A DNA stretch of 64,000 nucleotides from Pollenia angustigena. Taxonomy: Eukaryota; Arthropoda; Insecta; Diptera; Polleniidae. The position numbers and the translations under genes are program-made. The stretch lies in the NCBI GenBank assembly GCA_930367215.1, contig OV884060.1, positions 212,291,253 through 212,355,252 of the forward strand, written 5' to 3'. Of this stretch, positions 22,089 through 34,260 are shown piece by piece (position 1 is the stretch's first letter; each line of letters starts with the position of its first letter). A model generated the notes under the pieces. It made no database searches. It was not told the origin of the DNA and saw only the letters and a list, made by a program, of their open reading frames with translations.

Positions 22089-23351
22089 TGGAACGTATAC
22101 AGACGTTGATGAAAAAGGTTAAAAAGGAATGTCCAAATCTTGGCTATTACGAAGAAGCATGTTAAATCATAATTTCAACAATGGATAGAAAAATCAATAT
22201 ACTAAATGAAAATAACGATCTTTTATTAACCAAATCCCGAGAGAAAAGAGCTCCCTTCGAATTTGTTGGGTCTTTGTATCACATGCTTTTCGGGATGATG
22301 GATGCTGATGACCGAGATAAAATGGAGGAGAATATGAGAAATGTGTTTGAAAATCAACAGGAATTGAACAACTTAATCCAAAAACAAACGTCCATTGTAG
22401 ACTCAACTATAAATATACTGAAAAAGACTACGGACGATGTTAACGCGAGCTTCAATAAAATGTATAACCAACTGAAGCTGTTCAACGAAGAAGTTTAAAG
22501 TACTAGAAACACCGAGCGTTTGATTATATTATTCCAAGTTATGTCCACACAATTAAACCTAATGATTGATGACTGCAGCAGGATTCAATCGTCAATTATC
22601 ACTAGTGTAATTGAACGCATGTGAGAAGAATTTACAAGGTCAGTTTAATTGTATTGGTAATGTGCCATGGAAGCCTGCAACTGAACGCTCTTGTGAAGTG
22701 TCAGCCTTAAAACAATCCAGGCACGCTGATTGCGAATTCGAGGAAATTTCAACTACAAGCTTTTGGAAGCAAATATCCACTGAAAATCATTGGATATTCG
22801 CGGTGTTTAGCAACTTTATGATTACAGTGGATTGTAGTCAGGGAAAGCGCAGCTGGACAACTTTACCTTTTAAAGGAATTCTGACGTTATTACCAGGATG
22901 TATTGCAACATATGAAGGAGTGACATTAACAGCCTCGCAACGATTTACATCACGTATGCAGTCACCTATCCAGACATTGTCATGGGGTCTAGAACTTCCG
23001 CAGGTAGAATCAAGGCTGGTTAAACCTTTAGACGTGACAATTATCAACAACACAAAGGAGATGATGAACTATTTAAAAAATGCAGTCGAAAAAATGAAGG
23101 CATCCCACGTTGAATTAAAAAGAATTCAACTCCATACTGTATCAGGACACGCATCTTTGATTTTAATTATAATTGGCATTCTAATATTGTTTTGTATGTA
23201 TATTAAATATCAGTGTTGCCGCAGTAATAATACTGTAGTAAGAAGAATGTTCAGAATTGAACATGTTTATTATTCAAAGACAATAAAGGTCATTAGAGTA
23301 AGAGATAATTTAGTGGAGATGGAATTTCCCATAAAAAGAAATTTCCATTAG
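22089..23351 (+). pseudogene. Errantivirus-type envelope (env) gene remnant
   Basis: Two main open segments remain. 22181-22498 (105 codons) has a basic furin-type site REKR at residues 20-23, followed by a hydrophobic fusion-peptide-like segment and the LFGMMDADDR motif typical of insect errantivirus Env and baculovirus F-like fusion proteins, then a probable coiled coil. 22611-23351 (246 codons, opening on a TTG) is cysteine-containing, with a transmembrane helix at about residues 181-199 and a basic cytoplasmic tail. The segments are in different frames with stops between, and the intervening ectodomain appears deleted. An upstream piece (22089-22163) holds CPNLGYYEE in another frame. No gag, pol or clear LTR pair was found. 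Non-functional old copy. Confidence 0.78.
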
Positions 23352-23400
23352 TTCTAAGAATAAAAGATAAAAAGAGTCATTAGAGTAAGAGATAATTTAG
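23289..23400. repeat. 25-bp direct repeat at env 3' end
   Basis: gtcattagagtaagagataa (continuing tttag) occurs at about 23290 and again at about 23376, the first inside the env tail frame and the second just after its stop. Possibly a small duplication of the env end. AATAAA-type signals follow at about 23619. Confidence 0.7.
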
Positions 23401-24100
23401 TTTCCATATGTACATATGTATGTATGTAATTCTGTGCAATTGGTTATTTAGACAAACACTAACACAGATAATAAAACCTTTTGTTTTTATCACTAAAATA
23501 CGCATGTGCCTAAACATGATCATAAAACCCTTAATTAAGGGTCGCTAGTGTGTGCATGTGTACAATCGTAGCTTAAGGTTTAAGGTTTTCAATGTTAGTA
23601 CTTAAGAATAATTTTGTAAATAAAATTGAGTATCCTACAAGTATTCAAGCGGGTAGTTATGCTCGCATGTTTTATTAATTTAATAATTATACAATTTCCT
23701 TTTTACAAATAAAGTTAAGCAAATCCATAGAAATTGTTAAAAATAAAGCTAAAGTTTGATTAATTTACTGGTCAAGCTTTTTTGGGCTTTTTTCGTTTAT
23801 TTATATAATTATTTTCAGCTATAATTACATAAGCAATACTTAATCTATGAAAAATATCGAAATAATTAAAAGTTACTACAAGAAGCTATAAAAAAAATTT
23901 AGCTTTAATTTTTGGCTTTAAATTTCCTTCTTTAGCTTTTTTTTTTAGCTCTATTTCAAACATGATTTAGCTTTATATTTTTAAACAATCTGGTCACACT
24001 GCTTCTGACATTTTTAAACTTAAAAGTCGTAAGAATACAGTAACATGCTTCTCTGTCATACAATGCAGACAAAAATAGAACATATTTACACTATTAGAAG

Positions 24101-25286
24101 CAGCGATGCCAACTTAGTGCTTTTGGCACTATTTGTGGTGCTTTTTGTTGCCTCAAAACGCCAAAATTTTATCCTTAGACCCAAACTAAGAAAAAGCACT
24201 AACTTGGTGCTTTTTCAATTTTTCTTAAGTGCCTTTAGTGCTTTTTACAATTTTTATTTTTTTCTATCATTTTTTAAAATTTCAATTATAGATGATGAGA
24301 TTTTTTATTTGGGGTACAATTTTAAGAAGGCCTGCAAAGATTTTAAGATTTTAAATGATAAAAAAGTGATAAACGATACGTTAATTAGGAGGTTAGAGCT
24401 AGGCTTCCTAGAAATTTGGAAATTTTTACAAAACGTCACCCTTTTTAGCGTTGACAACATATTAAGCAATCGTAATAAAAATGATGTATTTGTTTTCAGT
24501 AAACATTTTTTTAAAGATGTAGACACTGTTTCAAAAATAGAAAAAGGACGCAAAGACTTTAAAAACAAAAAAAAGAGCCTTTTAATAAATTAAAAACAGC
24601 TGACAGAAAATGTTTTTATAACGAGCGTTGTGTAACTTGCCATTTTTCATGCGCTTCAGTTTTCAAGCACACGACACTCGTCTCCGATTAACCACGTGTT
24701 GTACACTTCTACCTCTAGTGCTATTGCAAAAAGGTTGACAAGTATCAGAATACAAACATACATGTTTTTTCTAATTGGCACCTTATGTGTGTTCTTCATT
24801 CAGAAGCGTACATAGGTAAAAATAATTGGACAATATCATACGCCAATTGTTTTATTAAACTTTGCACGATTTTAATATAGAATTATTTAAACGATAAAAT
24901 ATAAGGTTTTTTATTAAAATAAACAATGGTCGGTCATTACAAATTTTCGGTTATTGCAACAGGTTCGATTTTTTCGAGTTACGAAAATCGAGCTTTCACT
25001 GTATTACTTTAAAACTGTTTTTATGGCCATTTCAATTTATATACGAATGTAAATTTAATTTTTTTTATTAAATTTTAAATGGAAATCCCCCATCAAAGTC
25101 GTCGCCTTTTTTAAATTTTGGAGGTATGTCATATTTTGCACAGCCGAATGCAACTTGTTTTGTGTTTAATTAAATTGTAAAAATGGCTTAGTGTTTTTAA
25201 GCACTTTTTTTGTTCGAAATAGTGCTTTTTTAGTGCTTTTTTGAAATTTTAAAGTGCTTTTTGCTCTCAAAAAGTTGGCATCACTG
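24101..25286. mobile_element. Non-autonomous hAT element, TSD attagaag, family with 53878-54666
   Basis: Left end cagcgatgccaacttagtgc; reverse complement of right end cagtgatgccaactttttga. Perfect 8-bp duplication attagaag (24093-24100, 25287-25294). Subterminal zones repeat agtgcttttt. A second copy in the opposite orientation lies at 53878-54666, sharing internal gaccgaccatt and cattcggc...gccgaa sequence. A pogo-like terminus (cagtgaaagctcgattttcg on the minus strand, about 24984-25003) lies inside. The 182-codon frame starting at 24045 spans the left terminus and is lysine/phenylalanine-rich. It is probably not a gene. Confidence 0.93.
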
Positions 25287-25673
25287 ATTAGAAGACGATA
25301 CGAGACAAAAAATTTTTTGACCCACCCTAACGTGTATGTATCTATGAATGTCGTATCCTTCTACTTTCATACGATGCAATTGTGTTACTACGGTAACTGG
25401 ATTTTCATTGAATATCAAAAAAATAAATCGTTTTGCTCTTAGAAGGCAAATTTTGCTGAAAATTATCCATTCTAAACTTTTGTTTTAATTTTTTCCTGGA
25501 ATTTTTTTTTATACATTTGTGGTATTCTCTTTAAAATTGGAAATTAAAGCATAGTTTTTGAAAAATTTTGTCAAAGAAAAACATACACAAAGTACAACTG
25601 CAACGTTCTTTTTTAATTTTGATACATGTAAAAAATGATAATAAAAAAAAACTTGAAATAGAATGACAATAAT
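25287..25673. other. Spacer between two hAT elements
   Basis: AT-rich; nothing recognised beyond the two TSDs at its ends. Confidence 0.5.
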
Positions 25674-27105
25674 CAGCGTGGCTATTTTGGCATTTTTGCA
25701 GCTAGATTTAGCATTTTTTTGTCTGATTTAGCTGCAAATTTTTCATTTAGCAGTTAGCATTTTTCAACTATATATTTAGCATTATTTAATTTAAGAATAT
25801 TCAAATAATCTTTTTTTGAAAATCCACCACACTGTTTTGTTAAATGCACATATGTACAAGTCCCTACTCTTTTGCTTTAGAAACTGTACAATCTTTTAAA
25901 AGGCCTTTCATAGCAAATTGTTTTAAAATTTGACCAGTTCGATCCATTAAATTCATGTTAAGCGGATTTTTTTCCTCAATTACGATTTTAAAAAATTTTT
26001 GGAATCGAAAAAACTACCATAACTTTTGAAATTGAAAAACAAACTCGATTTTATGCTAAATTAATATGTCAACTTAGACAACGATTGTCAAACAATTTTC
26101 ATAATTTAACAATTACTAACTTTTTTTGTGTAGAAAACAGTTTAAAATGAATGCAAATTAGGCGAACATTTAAAAGAAAAAATGATTGATTTCACTGTAG
26201 AAAAAACTACAACTTTAAAACATCAGTGGTAGAAACTTAATTCATATGAATTGTAAAGTAATAACTCAACAGTTGATTTCTGGATAAATGTATATGGATA
26301 TAAAAATGCATTAAATTAAAATCCATTCAGTGAATTAGCTTCTTTTGCAATGAAGTTTTTGGTCTTGCCATTAAGCAACGCGGAAGTTAACATAGGTTTT
26401 TAGTGGTATAAATCTCTTAAAACCGGAAATTCGAAATAGAATGACTCTAAAGTCTATGAAATCGCAACTTTATATAAGGCGTGGTTTAAAATGTTGCGAT
26501 AGTCTTAAAAAATTGTACGATCTCATATAAAAATGCAATAATAACATATATAATAATGATATCTCGATCGATTCTTCAAAAGCTGAAGAAGAATATTTAT
26601 TTGATGACGTTTTTAATTTATAAAATGAAATTTTTTATTTAACATGTCATATAAATTTTATTGAAATATTAAATAATAGCCATTTATGGGTCAAGTTCCC
26701 TTAATTTTCTGTTATGGTATGGTACCTTTTGTTTGAAAACTTTTTATGTACGTATATAAAGACTGAAATATATTTCCTTTATAGTTTTACCCCCATATTC
26801 ATAAAAAATATTTTTATTTTATGAATATGGGGGTTAAACTTTATGTTTAATAAATATTTTATTGTTATTTTTTAATCAGTTTGTTCTCTTGATATAATGT
26901 GAGTTTATAGGGAAGAATTATGCAAAATAATTCAATACAGGCTAAAAATAAGTCATGTGTAAAGGTATATTAACTAAAATAAAAAAAAAATACAATTTAC
27001 ATTTTAGCATTATTTTTTGGCAGTTTAGGATTTTTTTTAGCATTTTTTTTAGCATTATGTTAAAGCCGATTTAGCTGTAAAATATTTTTGGATATGGCCA
27101 CACTG
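25674..27105. mobile_element. Non-autonomous hAT element, TSD acaataat, TTTAGCATT arrays
   Basis: Left end cagcgtggctattttggc; reverse complement of right end cagtgtggccatatccaa. Perfect 8-bp duplication acaataat (25666-25673 and 27106-27113). Both ends carry tttagcatttttt motifs. The termini resemble those of 21424-24001, so these may be related families. No transposase recognised. Confidence 0.92.
26786..26835. repeat. Hairpin, arms acccccatattcataaaa
   Basis: Perfect inverted repeat with about 18-nt arms and a short AT loop, inside the hAT element at 25674-27105. Confidence 0.85.
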
Positions 27106-27480
27106 ACAATAATGATTATAATGTAATCAGGGTTGGACAATCTGCATGCATTAAATAAATTAACGTACAATATGGTATTCATACTTATAATATTTAGCCC
27201 CAGCGCCATAGAGACATTATTGGGACACATAAAAAAAAGCAAAAGAAGTATTTCCTTTCCGGAACACTAGAATAAGACCGTCTAAAGATAACAATGTTTC
27301 TGCTGATCCTTATGAGCAAAAACTTATGTTAAATTGTTTAAACATGTTTTTTTTATATTTGGATAGCTGCCTGGAATCGCAAACTTTTTGCTTTTGTCTT
27401 TTGGGAAGCCGACAAAGTCTAAATCCAAATTAGATGTCTGGCATTGTGGCCGATAATGTTTGTTTGATTTGATCAACTAC

Positions 27481-27600
27481 AGTGAGACCTCGATTACCCG
27501 CAATGAACGGAACTAGAAGTGTTCTGGTCAATTTTCCCGGTTGATTGAGTAACAATCGGCTAAAAGAGGTTGTCCCGGAAATTCGAAGCGATCGCTGCAA
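27481..27600 (+). repeat. Probable pogo/Tigger-like terminus
   Basis: cagtgagacctcgattaccc resembles pogo/Tigger ends (CAGT..ACCTCGATTA) and the related terminus at about 24984-25003. No matching opposite end was found nearby, so the element is incomplete or its end is unrecognised. Confidence 0.4.
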
Positions 27601-27774
27601 AAAATTTCAATCGATGCAAACGAAAATTTGTATGATAAAAACTAAAAGATTTGTTTTTAAAAGTTTATTAAAAACAATATGTGTATATAAATTAAAAAAA
27701 ATTCCACAAAAAGGTTAAATAAAATTTGAATTTAATAAAAAATACATTAATCTTTTTAAATAAGCAATTTATGA

Positions 27775-28836
27775 TTTCCTTGTGAGGCAAATTTAGAAAG
27801 TACAGTCTATCTTCTGTCGTTGTTGATCTGAGCTATGTTTTTATTCGACGAAGGGTAGGAAATGACCTCCCGCTCGCAGCATTACTGACGAGCATTGAAA
27901 CGAAAATTTTAAATATTTTTCTTAGATTTGGGTAGATATCTTCATCACAGTTTATTAAAGCATCTACAACGTTATCTGATAGATCAGGCTCAAGTTTAGA
28001 TGTTAGTAGGTGTTTATCTCGAGTTGTGGTTTTAACAGTTTTGTATCTGTATATGACTTGATTACTCTTTGAGGTTGAAGTTTAGGTATGTTCAATACAT
28101 TTGGGATATCTATTGGGAAAGTTGTTATGAGATCTTCTAAAATAAATTCAGCATTTAGGATGTGATTATTTCGTTAAAATCTTGTCTTTTCGATTGGAAC
28201 CTCGATTTAAACGCAAATAACTAAAACTTTTTCAAAAATCGCTTTAAATTGTTCTTTGGCTTTATTTATTTTCTCTTCAAGGCTCATGATAAAAGTTTTG
28301 ATAAGGCTTGATCCTAGATCCAAAGCTTCAACTATATGATGGACACTTGTTGCAAAGTGTAAAATTGAGTCGTGACGGTCCACCCATCTTGTCTTGCATA
28401 ATGTAGATAGTTTGGCTCCCAAATACTTTGCTAAAACTGCGTTTCACTTGGGATGAACATTTTAAAAAAATTTATGGTAGTAGCAAGGCGTTTGTTTTGC
28501 ATTTATCGCGGTTTCCAGAATTTTTTAACAGCTCCATTTTCTGCTGACATCAGAGGGCACCCATCTGTTCCATCTCCTACACAATTTTTTTAGGTCAAGA
28601 CAAAAATTTGTTAAAGCTTTAAGAACTATTAATGATAGTGCCTTCGCATCAACGTCATCAATATCCTTTGAAGCCTCTTCAAATGCGTTAACAATAAAGC
28701 CAATAAATTTTTCCCTAACAACTTTTTTTTGCATGTTGAAATATCTTAAAGATAAGGAAATCTGGCTTTTCCCCGACAAATCCGTGCTTTCGTCAAAAAT
28801 TATCGAAAAGAATTTTGATTCATACAACACATACAT
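27775..28836 (-). pseudogene. hAT-superfamily transposase pseudogene (DUF4371/ZMYM1-like)
   Basis: The minus strand preserves, in order: SIIFDESTDLSGKSQISL (28525-28836 frame, the first catalytic aspartate region of DUF4371-type hAT transposases); a frame-shifted glycine/aspartate segment; LCKTRWVDRHDSILHF (28207-28422 frame); and SNAASGRSFPTLRRIKT at about 27841-27900, the conserved start of the C-terminal hAT dimerisation region. Stops and frame changes separate all blocks. The N-terminus, with any zinc finger, is cut off at 28836 by a tacatatgtacatatgtatg microsatellite. Its family is known in animals as zinc finger MYM-type protein 1-like or 52 kDa repressor-like proteins. It is not obviously the transposase of the nearby non-autonomous hATs. 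Confidence 0.82.
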
Positions 28837-29884
28837 ATGTACATATGTATGGCATTTACTAAGGCTTATTATTACATAAATACATACATAAATATTGCAT
28901 TTACTAAGGCTTATTAATAATTCAACCGAAACATTATCAAGTCAAACGTTTAGTCTTTGGATAAAGATGGCACCTGCTGGGATTGAATGTAGAATAATAA
29001 GTACTAGAATCGCCCGGTGGCCGGAATTCGACCACTTGACATTTACTTTTGAGAGAACCTGTGCGTTATACAATAAAAACGTACACATTTTAACTCATTA
29101 GCGCCCAATGATCCCATTTGGGATTAAATAAATAATAATTGAAAAAAAAATGGAATAAATAAAATTTTATTTTTCGAAAATTGCTAACAATCTATAAAAT
29201 AAAAATTGCACTAATCTCCCATCTTTGTACGTGTGTCTGCAAGATAAATGAAAATGCTTTTCAAACACTTTAATTCCAAGAAAGAAATAAATTGTGCATA
29301 TCCCCGTATTTAAATTATAAGATTTTCATGAAATGTTATCAAAGTAAAAAATAGAAATACAGATCTTCGTTAAAAATCATTAAAAAATGTTTCCGACTTT
29401 TATTTTCTTAAAATACGTTTTTGCGCGACTTTATTTTTCAAAATGTCTAACGGTAGCCCTGTCCTAATAAGTTTATACATGTGTAATAATAAGTTTATAC
29501 ATGTGTGTTTGCAAGTGCAAAATGAAAACAAAAACATTTTGGGAAAACAATGTAAATCACAACCGCCGCTTATACATATGGGGGATTTCATGTCAAGTGA
29601 CCCAATTTTTAAATCGATGTATTCCGATTTGGGTGAAATTAGCACCAAGCTTAGTCCTATTAGATTGTAGTTTAGGCAAAAGATCGGCAAAAAGTTTCTG
29701 AGATAAAGGTGGTCAAAGTTTGACATTTTGGCCATACAGGTGTTCTTTCTCATCCATGTAACTTATTATTTTTTGCTTAAAAGAAAGCTTTTGTCTCTTC
29801 CTTTAAGGTAGTTTTGGTCGCTTTTTGGGATACGAGTGGGTTATGTTAATTTTTCAGCATATGCAGTGTTCTTTTTGAGTCATG
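28837..29884. other. Unannotated stretch
   Basis: Contains short catacata microsatellites at 28829-28895 and a duplicated ataagtttatacatgtgt at 29467-29508. Frames on both strands around 29400-29753 overlap each other and show no recognisable motif. A block at about 29790-29850 (ctttaaggtagttttggtcg) recurs inverted at 32290-32330. Confidence 0.4.
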
Positions 29885-29887
29885 TTA

Positions 29888-30650
29888 AGGCCGCTTTAGC
29901 CGACCGTAAATGTAATTAAATGCAATGTAAAGTACCGTAACGTACTGTAAGCTCGTTTGTGCACTTATAGAACATGTAAGAACGTGTCAGCTGTTTTTCA
30001 CAACCAAAAACAAAAAAGCATTAGTATTCATAAAACAACACACACAGTGATGAGAATTAAAAATGTTGAAATGGTGACCGCTTTGCAGAAAAAGTACCAA
30101 GTGATTTAAATAGTATTAAAACTGTATTTCTTGCATGTATAAATAAATAAATATTTTAATATTTGATATTAATATTACAGATTTACAAAAATCAAATATG
30201 TATTATATCATATTCGTACACATGTCCTTACATTAATTTCAAAATGTGCATACACCTAAACAAGGTTTTGATACCACTAAAAACCAGACTTTGTTTGTTT
30301 GTGGATATGTATACATTTGTTAATTTTATACATCTAAACATATATTTGTATAAATGAAAATATGTATGGATTGTAACTTATTTTGTCAAAAGTCCACAGA
30401 TATTATAACTGAAAAATTTCCAAACAAAAAGAGTGATTTTACCCGCATTGCATTTAATATATAAACAGCCCATCACTATCTACAACTGTCACGTAACCTC
30501 GTAATGAAATTCTATTTTCTACAGGTTGGCACGTTACGTTAAGTGACATTACAGTCAGTTAAGCATTTGCATTGCTTTCCATATAACAGAAACGATAAGC
30601 TGTTTACATTACATTTACATTTCTACATTTACGGTCGGCTAATGGGACCT
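29888..30650. mobile_element. MITE, AGGYCSCWTTAGCCGACCG termini, TSD TTA
   Basis: 763 bp. Left end aggccgctttagccgaccgt and reverse complement of right end aggtcccattagccgaccgt, both continuing aaatgta. TTA on both flanks (29885-29887, 30651-30653). Subterminal tacatttacatt-type repeats. No coding region recognised. Confidence 0.88.
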
Positions 30651-30883
30651 TTACTTATTACCTATTGGTGTTAGCAAAATTTGTTCCAAGTAGCTTCGAT
30701 AGCTATTTGAAAATATTTTTGTTTTTTTTTTTTTAAATTTAAAACTTTTGAATGTTTTTTTTTTTTTTTTTTTGCTCAAAAGAAAGCTTATCTGCAGCTA
30801 TGGGCAAATGCAAAATCAAAATGCAAAAAGAGCGAACGATGTGTATACATACACAAAAAACAAAGAGCAAAAGAGCATAAAAC

Positions 30884-31917
30884 CAGGGTTACCGTTGGAA
30901 ATTTTCGAAAAGGGTCACAAAAAGGGTATTTTCCAGAAAAAGGGGTCAAAAAAAGGGTATTTCAATAAAAAAAGGGTCAAGTTTTTTATTAGCAGTATTT
31001 CCCATTTTAATGAACATAATAAGATCAAGTTTTTTTTATAAGCAAGCAAACAAATAATATTTCAGGTAGGAAGAGCTCAAAAAACTTAATTTTTTTATCG
31101 AATGCTCTGTCCTATTTTAAACACCTGACAAAATGTTTATTCTTTATCATACATAGCTAATTTTTTAATATTTTTTATGTAATTTTCCGATTTAGTGATG
31201 TCAAAAAATGTTAGTGTTTGTTTTTAATTTTGCAATCGTTCGCAAATTGTAACCATTTTCTCGATTTAAGCGATTTTTTTCCTGTGTCAGATTTTTTAAA
31301 GCTTTTACAATTTTTAATAAATATAAGACTTTTCTATCATACCGTTGTTACCAAATACATGGGAATTTCCGCTAATTTAGCAATTTTTACCTCTTGTTTT
31401 CATTCCTGTTAGGGCACTCTCAACACTGTCGATTAAAAGAAGGCGAAAAGCTCAATACCTTTTGCCATTATTAAGGGCGAATTTTTTTGAATAAAACATG
31501 CTACTCTTTAAGAGAGCAAAACACCAAATTGCATTTTTTTAATAAAATGTAAAATTTTTGTTTTGAAAAGCAACCACCGTAAAAAATAACAAATATTTAT
31601 ATGAGTTATGTTTGCTTTTAGGGAAATTGTACTTTACTATCAAAAATCAAGGAGAAGAAAGCATGGAATTGTAAGTTTATACTTTAAGTCGGTTCCATAT
31701 CAAGCAATGCTTATTTCGAAAACATTTGTTTAGCACTTCTGTTCCGCAGTGTTGACAAAAAACAAAATGTGAGAGCTATTTCCATAAAAGGGTCAAAAAG
31801 TGTCACAAAATAGGTGATAATGATACAAAAGTATAATTTAAAAAAAGGGTCATAAAAGGTATCAACACCGTCGAAAAAGGGTCAAATTGATACTTTAGTA
31901 TCACAACGGTAACGCTG
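30884..31917. mobile_element. Non-autonomous hAT element, TSD cataaaac, AAGGGTCA arrays
   Basis: TIRs cagggttaccgttgg and (reverse complement of right) cagcgttaccgttgtg. Perfect 8-bp duplication cataaaac (30876-30883, 31918-31925). Subterminal aaaaagggtca/aagggtatt motifs occur many times at both ends. No transposase seen; a 97-codon frame from 30748 merely runs through the repeat. Confidence 0.93.
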
Positions 31918-32005
31918 CATAAAACCAACAAATGCAAACGTAAACAAACCCATACAATGCCACACATGCAAAGCTTTCAATGTAGTGGTGCCCATACTTG
32001 CTTAT

Positions 32006-32154
32006 CTGCCTGTTTAACGATATCGAACTTCATCGTTCGCATAGAAAATTACATTTAAAACAAAAACAAAATTCGAACATTATTCGATGTTTGTTTTTGT
32101 TTTTAATGTAATTTTCTATGCGAACGATGAGGCTCGAAATCCATGAACAGGCTG
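32006..32154. mobile_element. Palindromic MITE, CWGCCTGTT termini, TSD TAT
   Basis: 149 bp, arms about 65 bp with a perfect atcgttcgcatagaaaatta block. Flanked by TAT on both sides. Related to 20467-20607 in terminus (ctgcct) and cgatgaag/cgttcgca motifs. Confidence 0.88.
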
Positions 32155-32725
32155 TATGTCTTTTCCTTTAAGGTAGTTCAGGTCTTTTAGGAAAAAATTC
32201 AAAATAGTGCTGCAGTTGCTAAAAATTTAAAAACCCTCGTCTTGAGTTAGAAATTATTTTTTTTATACATAAGCCACTCGTATCCCAAAAAGCGACCAAA
32301 ACTACCTTTATTAAAAAGAAAGGTAAAGGTAAAATTAATTTTTTTGTTGAGCTGTTAATCAATTAAGGAGCATAAGCATAACAAATATACTTAGGTAAAT
32401 ATATTTACACAAGGTATATGCATCAGAGGAAAAAGTTATGCTGGCTGACCCTTATTTGTATGAAGTTTATATGTAATTCAAATGTCAAACACCATACAAA
32501 TTGACAGCCAGAATAACTCTCTCTTTTGCATATACCGTGCATATACCTTATCTCAAAACAAAAAAAAAAGATGTTTTAGCCAAGTATACAATTGCATGAT
32601 CTACAATTTTTGTTTGTAGAGTTAAAAATCAACATCTTTATGGCTAATAAATCAGTGAATGCTTAAACGCTGGTTTAGTTGAACTAAACTTAAATTGTTA
32701 TGTAGTTTAAGCACAACAGCTGTAG

Positions 32726-32865
32726 GTTGTTGTTGTTGTTGTTGTAGCAGCGAGACCTGAAGAACAGGTGTTGCTGAGTTGACAATTCTTGGTCGGCGTT
32801 CGCTGAACTCCGAGTCGTTCCGGTGCGTAGAACCGATTGTCGTGGGAATGACAGCTGTAAGTCAA
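32726..32865 (+). repeat. Interspersed repeat with (GTT)n head
   Basis: Starts gtaggttgttgttgttgttg, then agcagcgagacctgaagaac and ccggtgcgtagaaccgattg, ending gggaatgacagctgtaag. I recall this (GTT)n...GTGCGTAGAACCGATTGTCG pattern as a frequent fly repeat, possibly a non-LTR or SINE tail, but cannot name the family. The LTR or non-LTR origin is not shown here. Confidence 0.45.
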
Positions 32866-33073
32866 AAAGCCTATTACACTGATCAACATCTATTTAATGC
32901 ATTTTGACTTTGAATTCTATTTTCAATAGATTTTTTTACGCAACAGAACAGAGCGAAAAAGGGAAAACAAACTGATTCAGAACAGAACGTACAAACTAGG
33001 TGAAATAATACAGGTGGCATCGCTACGGCAACAAATACAACATTACAACAAAAATGGAAATTGTCTCAGCTTA

Positions 33074-33235
33074 CCCTACGATTCCACATGCAAGTAATTA
33101 CTTGCAAGTAGTGTATACGTATTTACAACGAAAAATCGAGAAAACATTTGATTGGCTGAAAGTACAAAAATTGTGTGAATGTTAATGAAAAAGTGTGAGT
33201 GTATTGAGTTTGCACTTGCATGTGGAAACGGAGGG
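33074..33235. mobile_element. MITE, CCCTACG family (copy 2), TSD TTA
   Basis: 162 bp, TTA on both flanks (33071-33073, 33236-33238). Same family as 1894-2064, with ccctacgattccacatgcaa at the left end and ccctccgtttccacatgcaa (reverse complement) at the right. Confidence 0.9.
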
Positions 33236-33238
33236 TTA

Positions 33239-34142
33239 TGTCAAAAATAATTGTAAGCAAAAATTTAAGCGTGACGCTGAACGTGATTAAATATATAATT
33301 TTTTAGCCAATTTTTATTTAATTATGGTCAATATCTCAATTATTTTTAATTAAAATTATTAAAAACTTTAATAAATACACTAATCACAACACAAAACGTG
33401 GCCTTTTTGTAAACATACCAGAGAACTGAAAAATCACCATTTTTCTTGATTTTTTCATACGCTCAAATTTCCATTGCAAAACAAAGTTCAACGTTGGTAA
33501 TTTTTACATCGTTTCGTACACATTTGATTTTTGCATGGATTCGTTTTTTTTATTGAAAGTGCTTTTTTGCATTTTTGTTGCGCACGCAATATAACACAAC
33601 TGAGTAAATTCAAAAGGAACAAACTCTAATACTTTTGCATTCAAGTAGTCATTGTCCACTCGATGAGACGCTTTGTTAACATTAACAACAATAAAAACAG
33701 CAATAACAAGAATACATTGTACATACAGAACTACTGTACTTTTTAAGATGATAAAAAAAGCCTTCTGTTTCTATGGAAATTGTTTGTACCTACATACATA
33801 TGTGCGTTTAGTTTCATTTCATTTTTTTCTTTCTTGTACTTCATAGCAACTGCTGAATGAATACATAAGAAATGATTGCTTGATTTCTGGCTTTTTTGTT
33901 TGGATATTTTTTTTCTTTACCAAAACAATCATTGTCGCACCGAACAGACAAACATCTTTATTAAAAAACGAAGCTAACGATGGTATAAATAACAAAGCAC
34001 GATGTGCATTATTTGAATGACTGCAAACCAGCAGCGAATGTTTGCGGCTGCGCAAGTTTGATTGTATGACCGCAAGCGAGTGTATTTGTTGCTGTTCATT
34101 TAATGCGATTTTTTGCAATTGCACAAAGCCGTTCTCTGAAAC
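33239..34142. other. Unannotated AT-rich stretch
   Basis: No supported gene. A 115-codon minus-strand frame (33819-34166) runs into the MITE at 34146 and has no recognisable motif. Confidence 0.45.
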
Positions 34143-34145
34143 ATA

Positions 34146-34260
34146 GTCTGAGTTCACACGGCTCATGTCTTATTGACAATATTCTTCCTTTTTCTTCTTT
34201 GAACATGAATTGGCGTTCAAATGATCATGTCAATAAGACAAGAGCCGTATGAACACAGAC
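34146..34260. mobile_element. MITE, GTCTG family (copy 2), TSD ATA
   Basis: 115 bp, ends gtctgagttcacacggctca / (reverse complement) gtctgtgttcatacggctct. ATA on both flanks. Shares tgaacatgaattggcgttca with copy 1 (150-422), from which it differs by loss of most of the interior. Confidence 0.88.

Larger units (their letters stand above)
21424..24001. mobile_element. hAT-like element (CAGTGTGACCA ends) around env remnant
   Basis: Left end cagtgtgaccatataagc and reverse complement of the right end cagtgtgaccagattg. Both subterminal zones are dense in agcttt/tttagc motifs. The interior is occupied by a retroviral-type env remnant. Flanking octamers (ctcataaa and cttctgac) do not match, so this may be two halves of different copies or a rearranged one. 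Confidence 0.55.

Noticed and set aside
22181..23351. Intact domesticated env gene
   Set aside because: The two open pieces lie in different frames, with stops between and an apparent internal deletion; there is no single translatable product.
21424..24001. Confident hAT call with target duplication
   Set aside because: Ends match well, but the flanking octamers ctcataaa and cttctgac are different, so it was kept only at moderate confidence.
24045..24593. 182-codon open frame as a gene
   Set aside because: It starts upstream of, and runs through, the left end of a hAT element with a proven 8-bp duplication, is dominated by F/K/L/N, and shows no domain.
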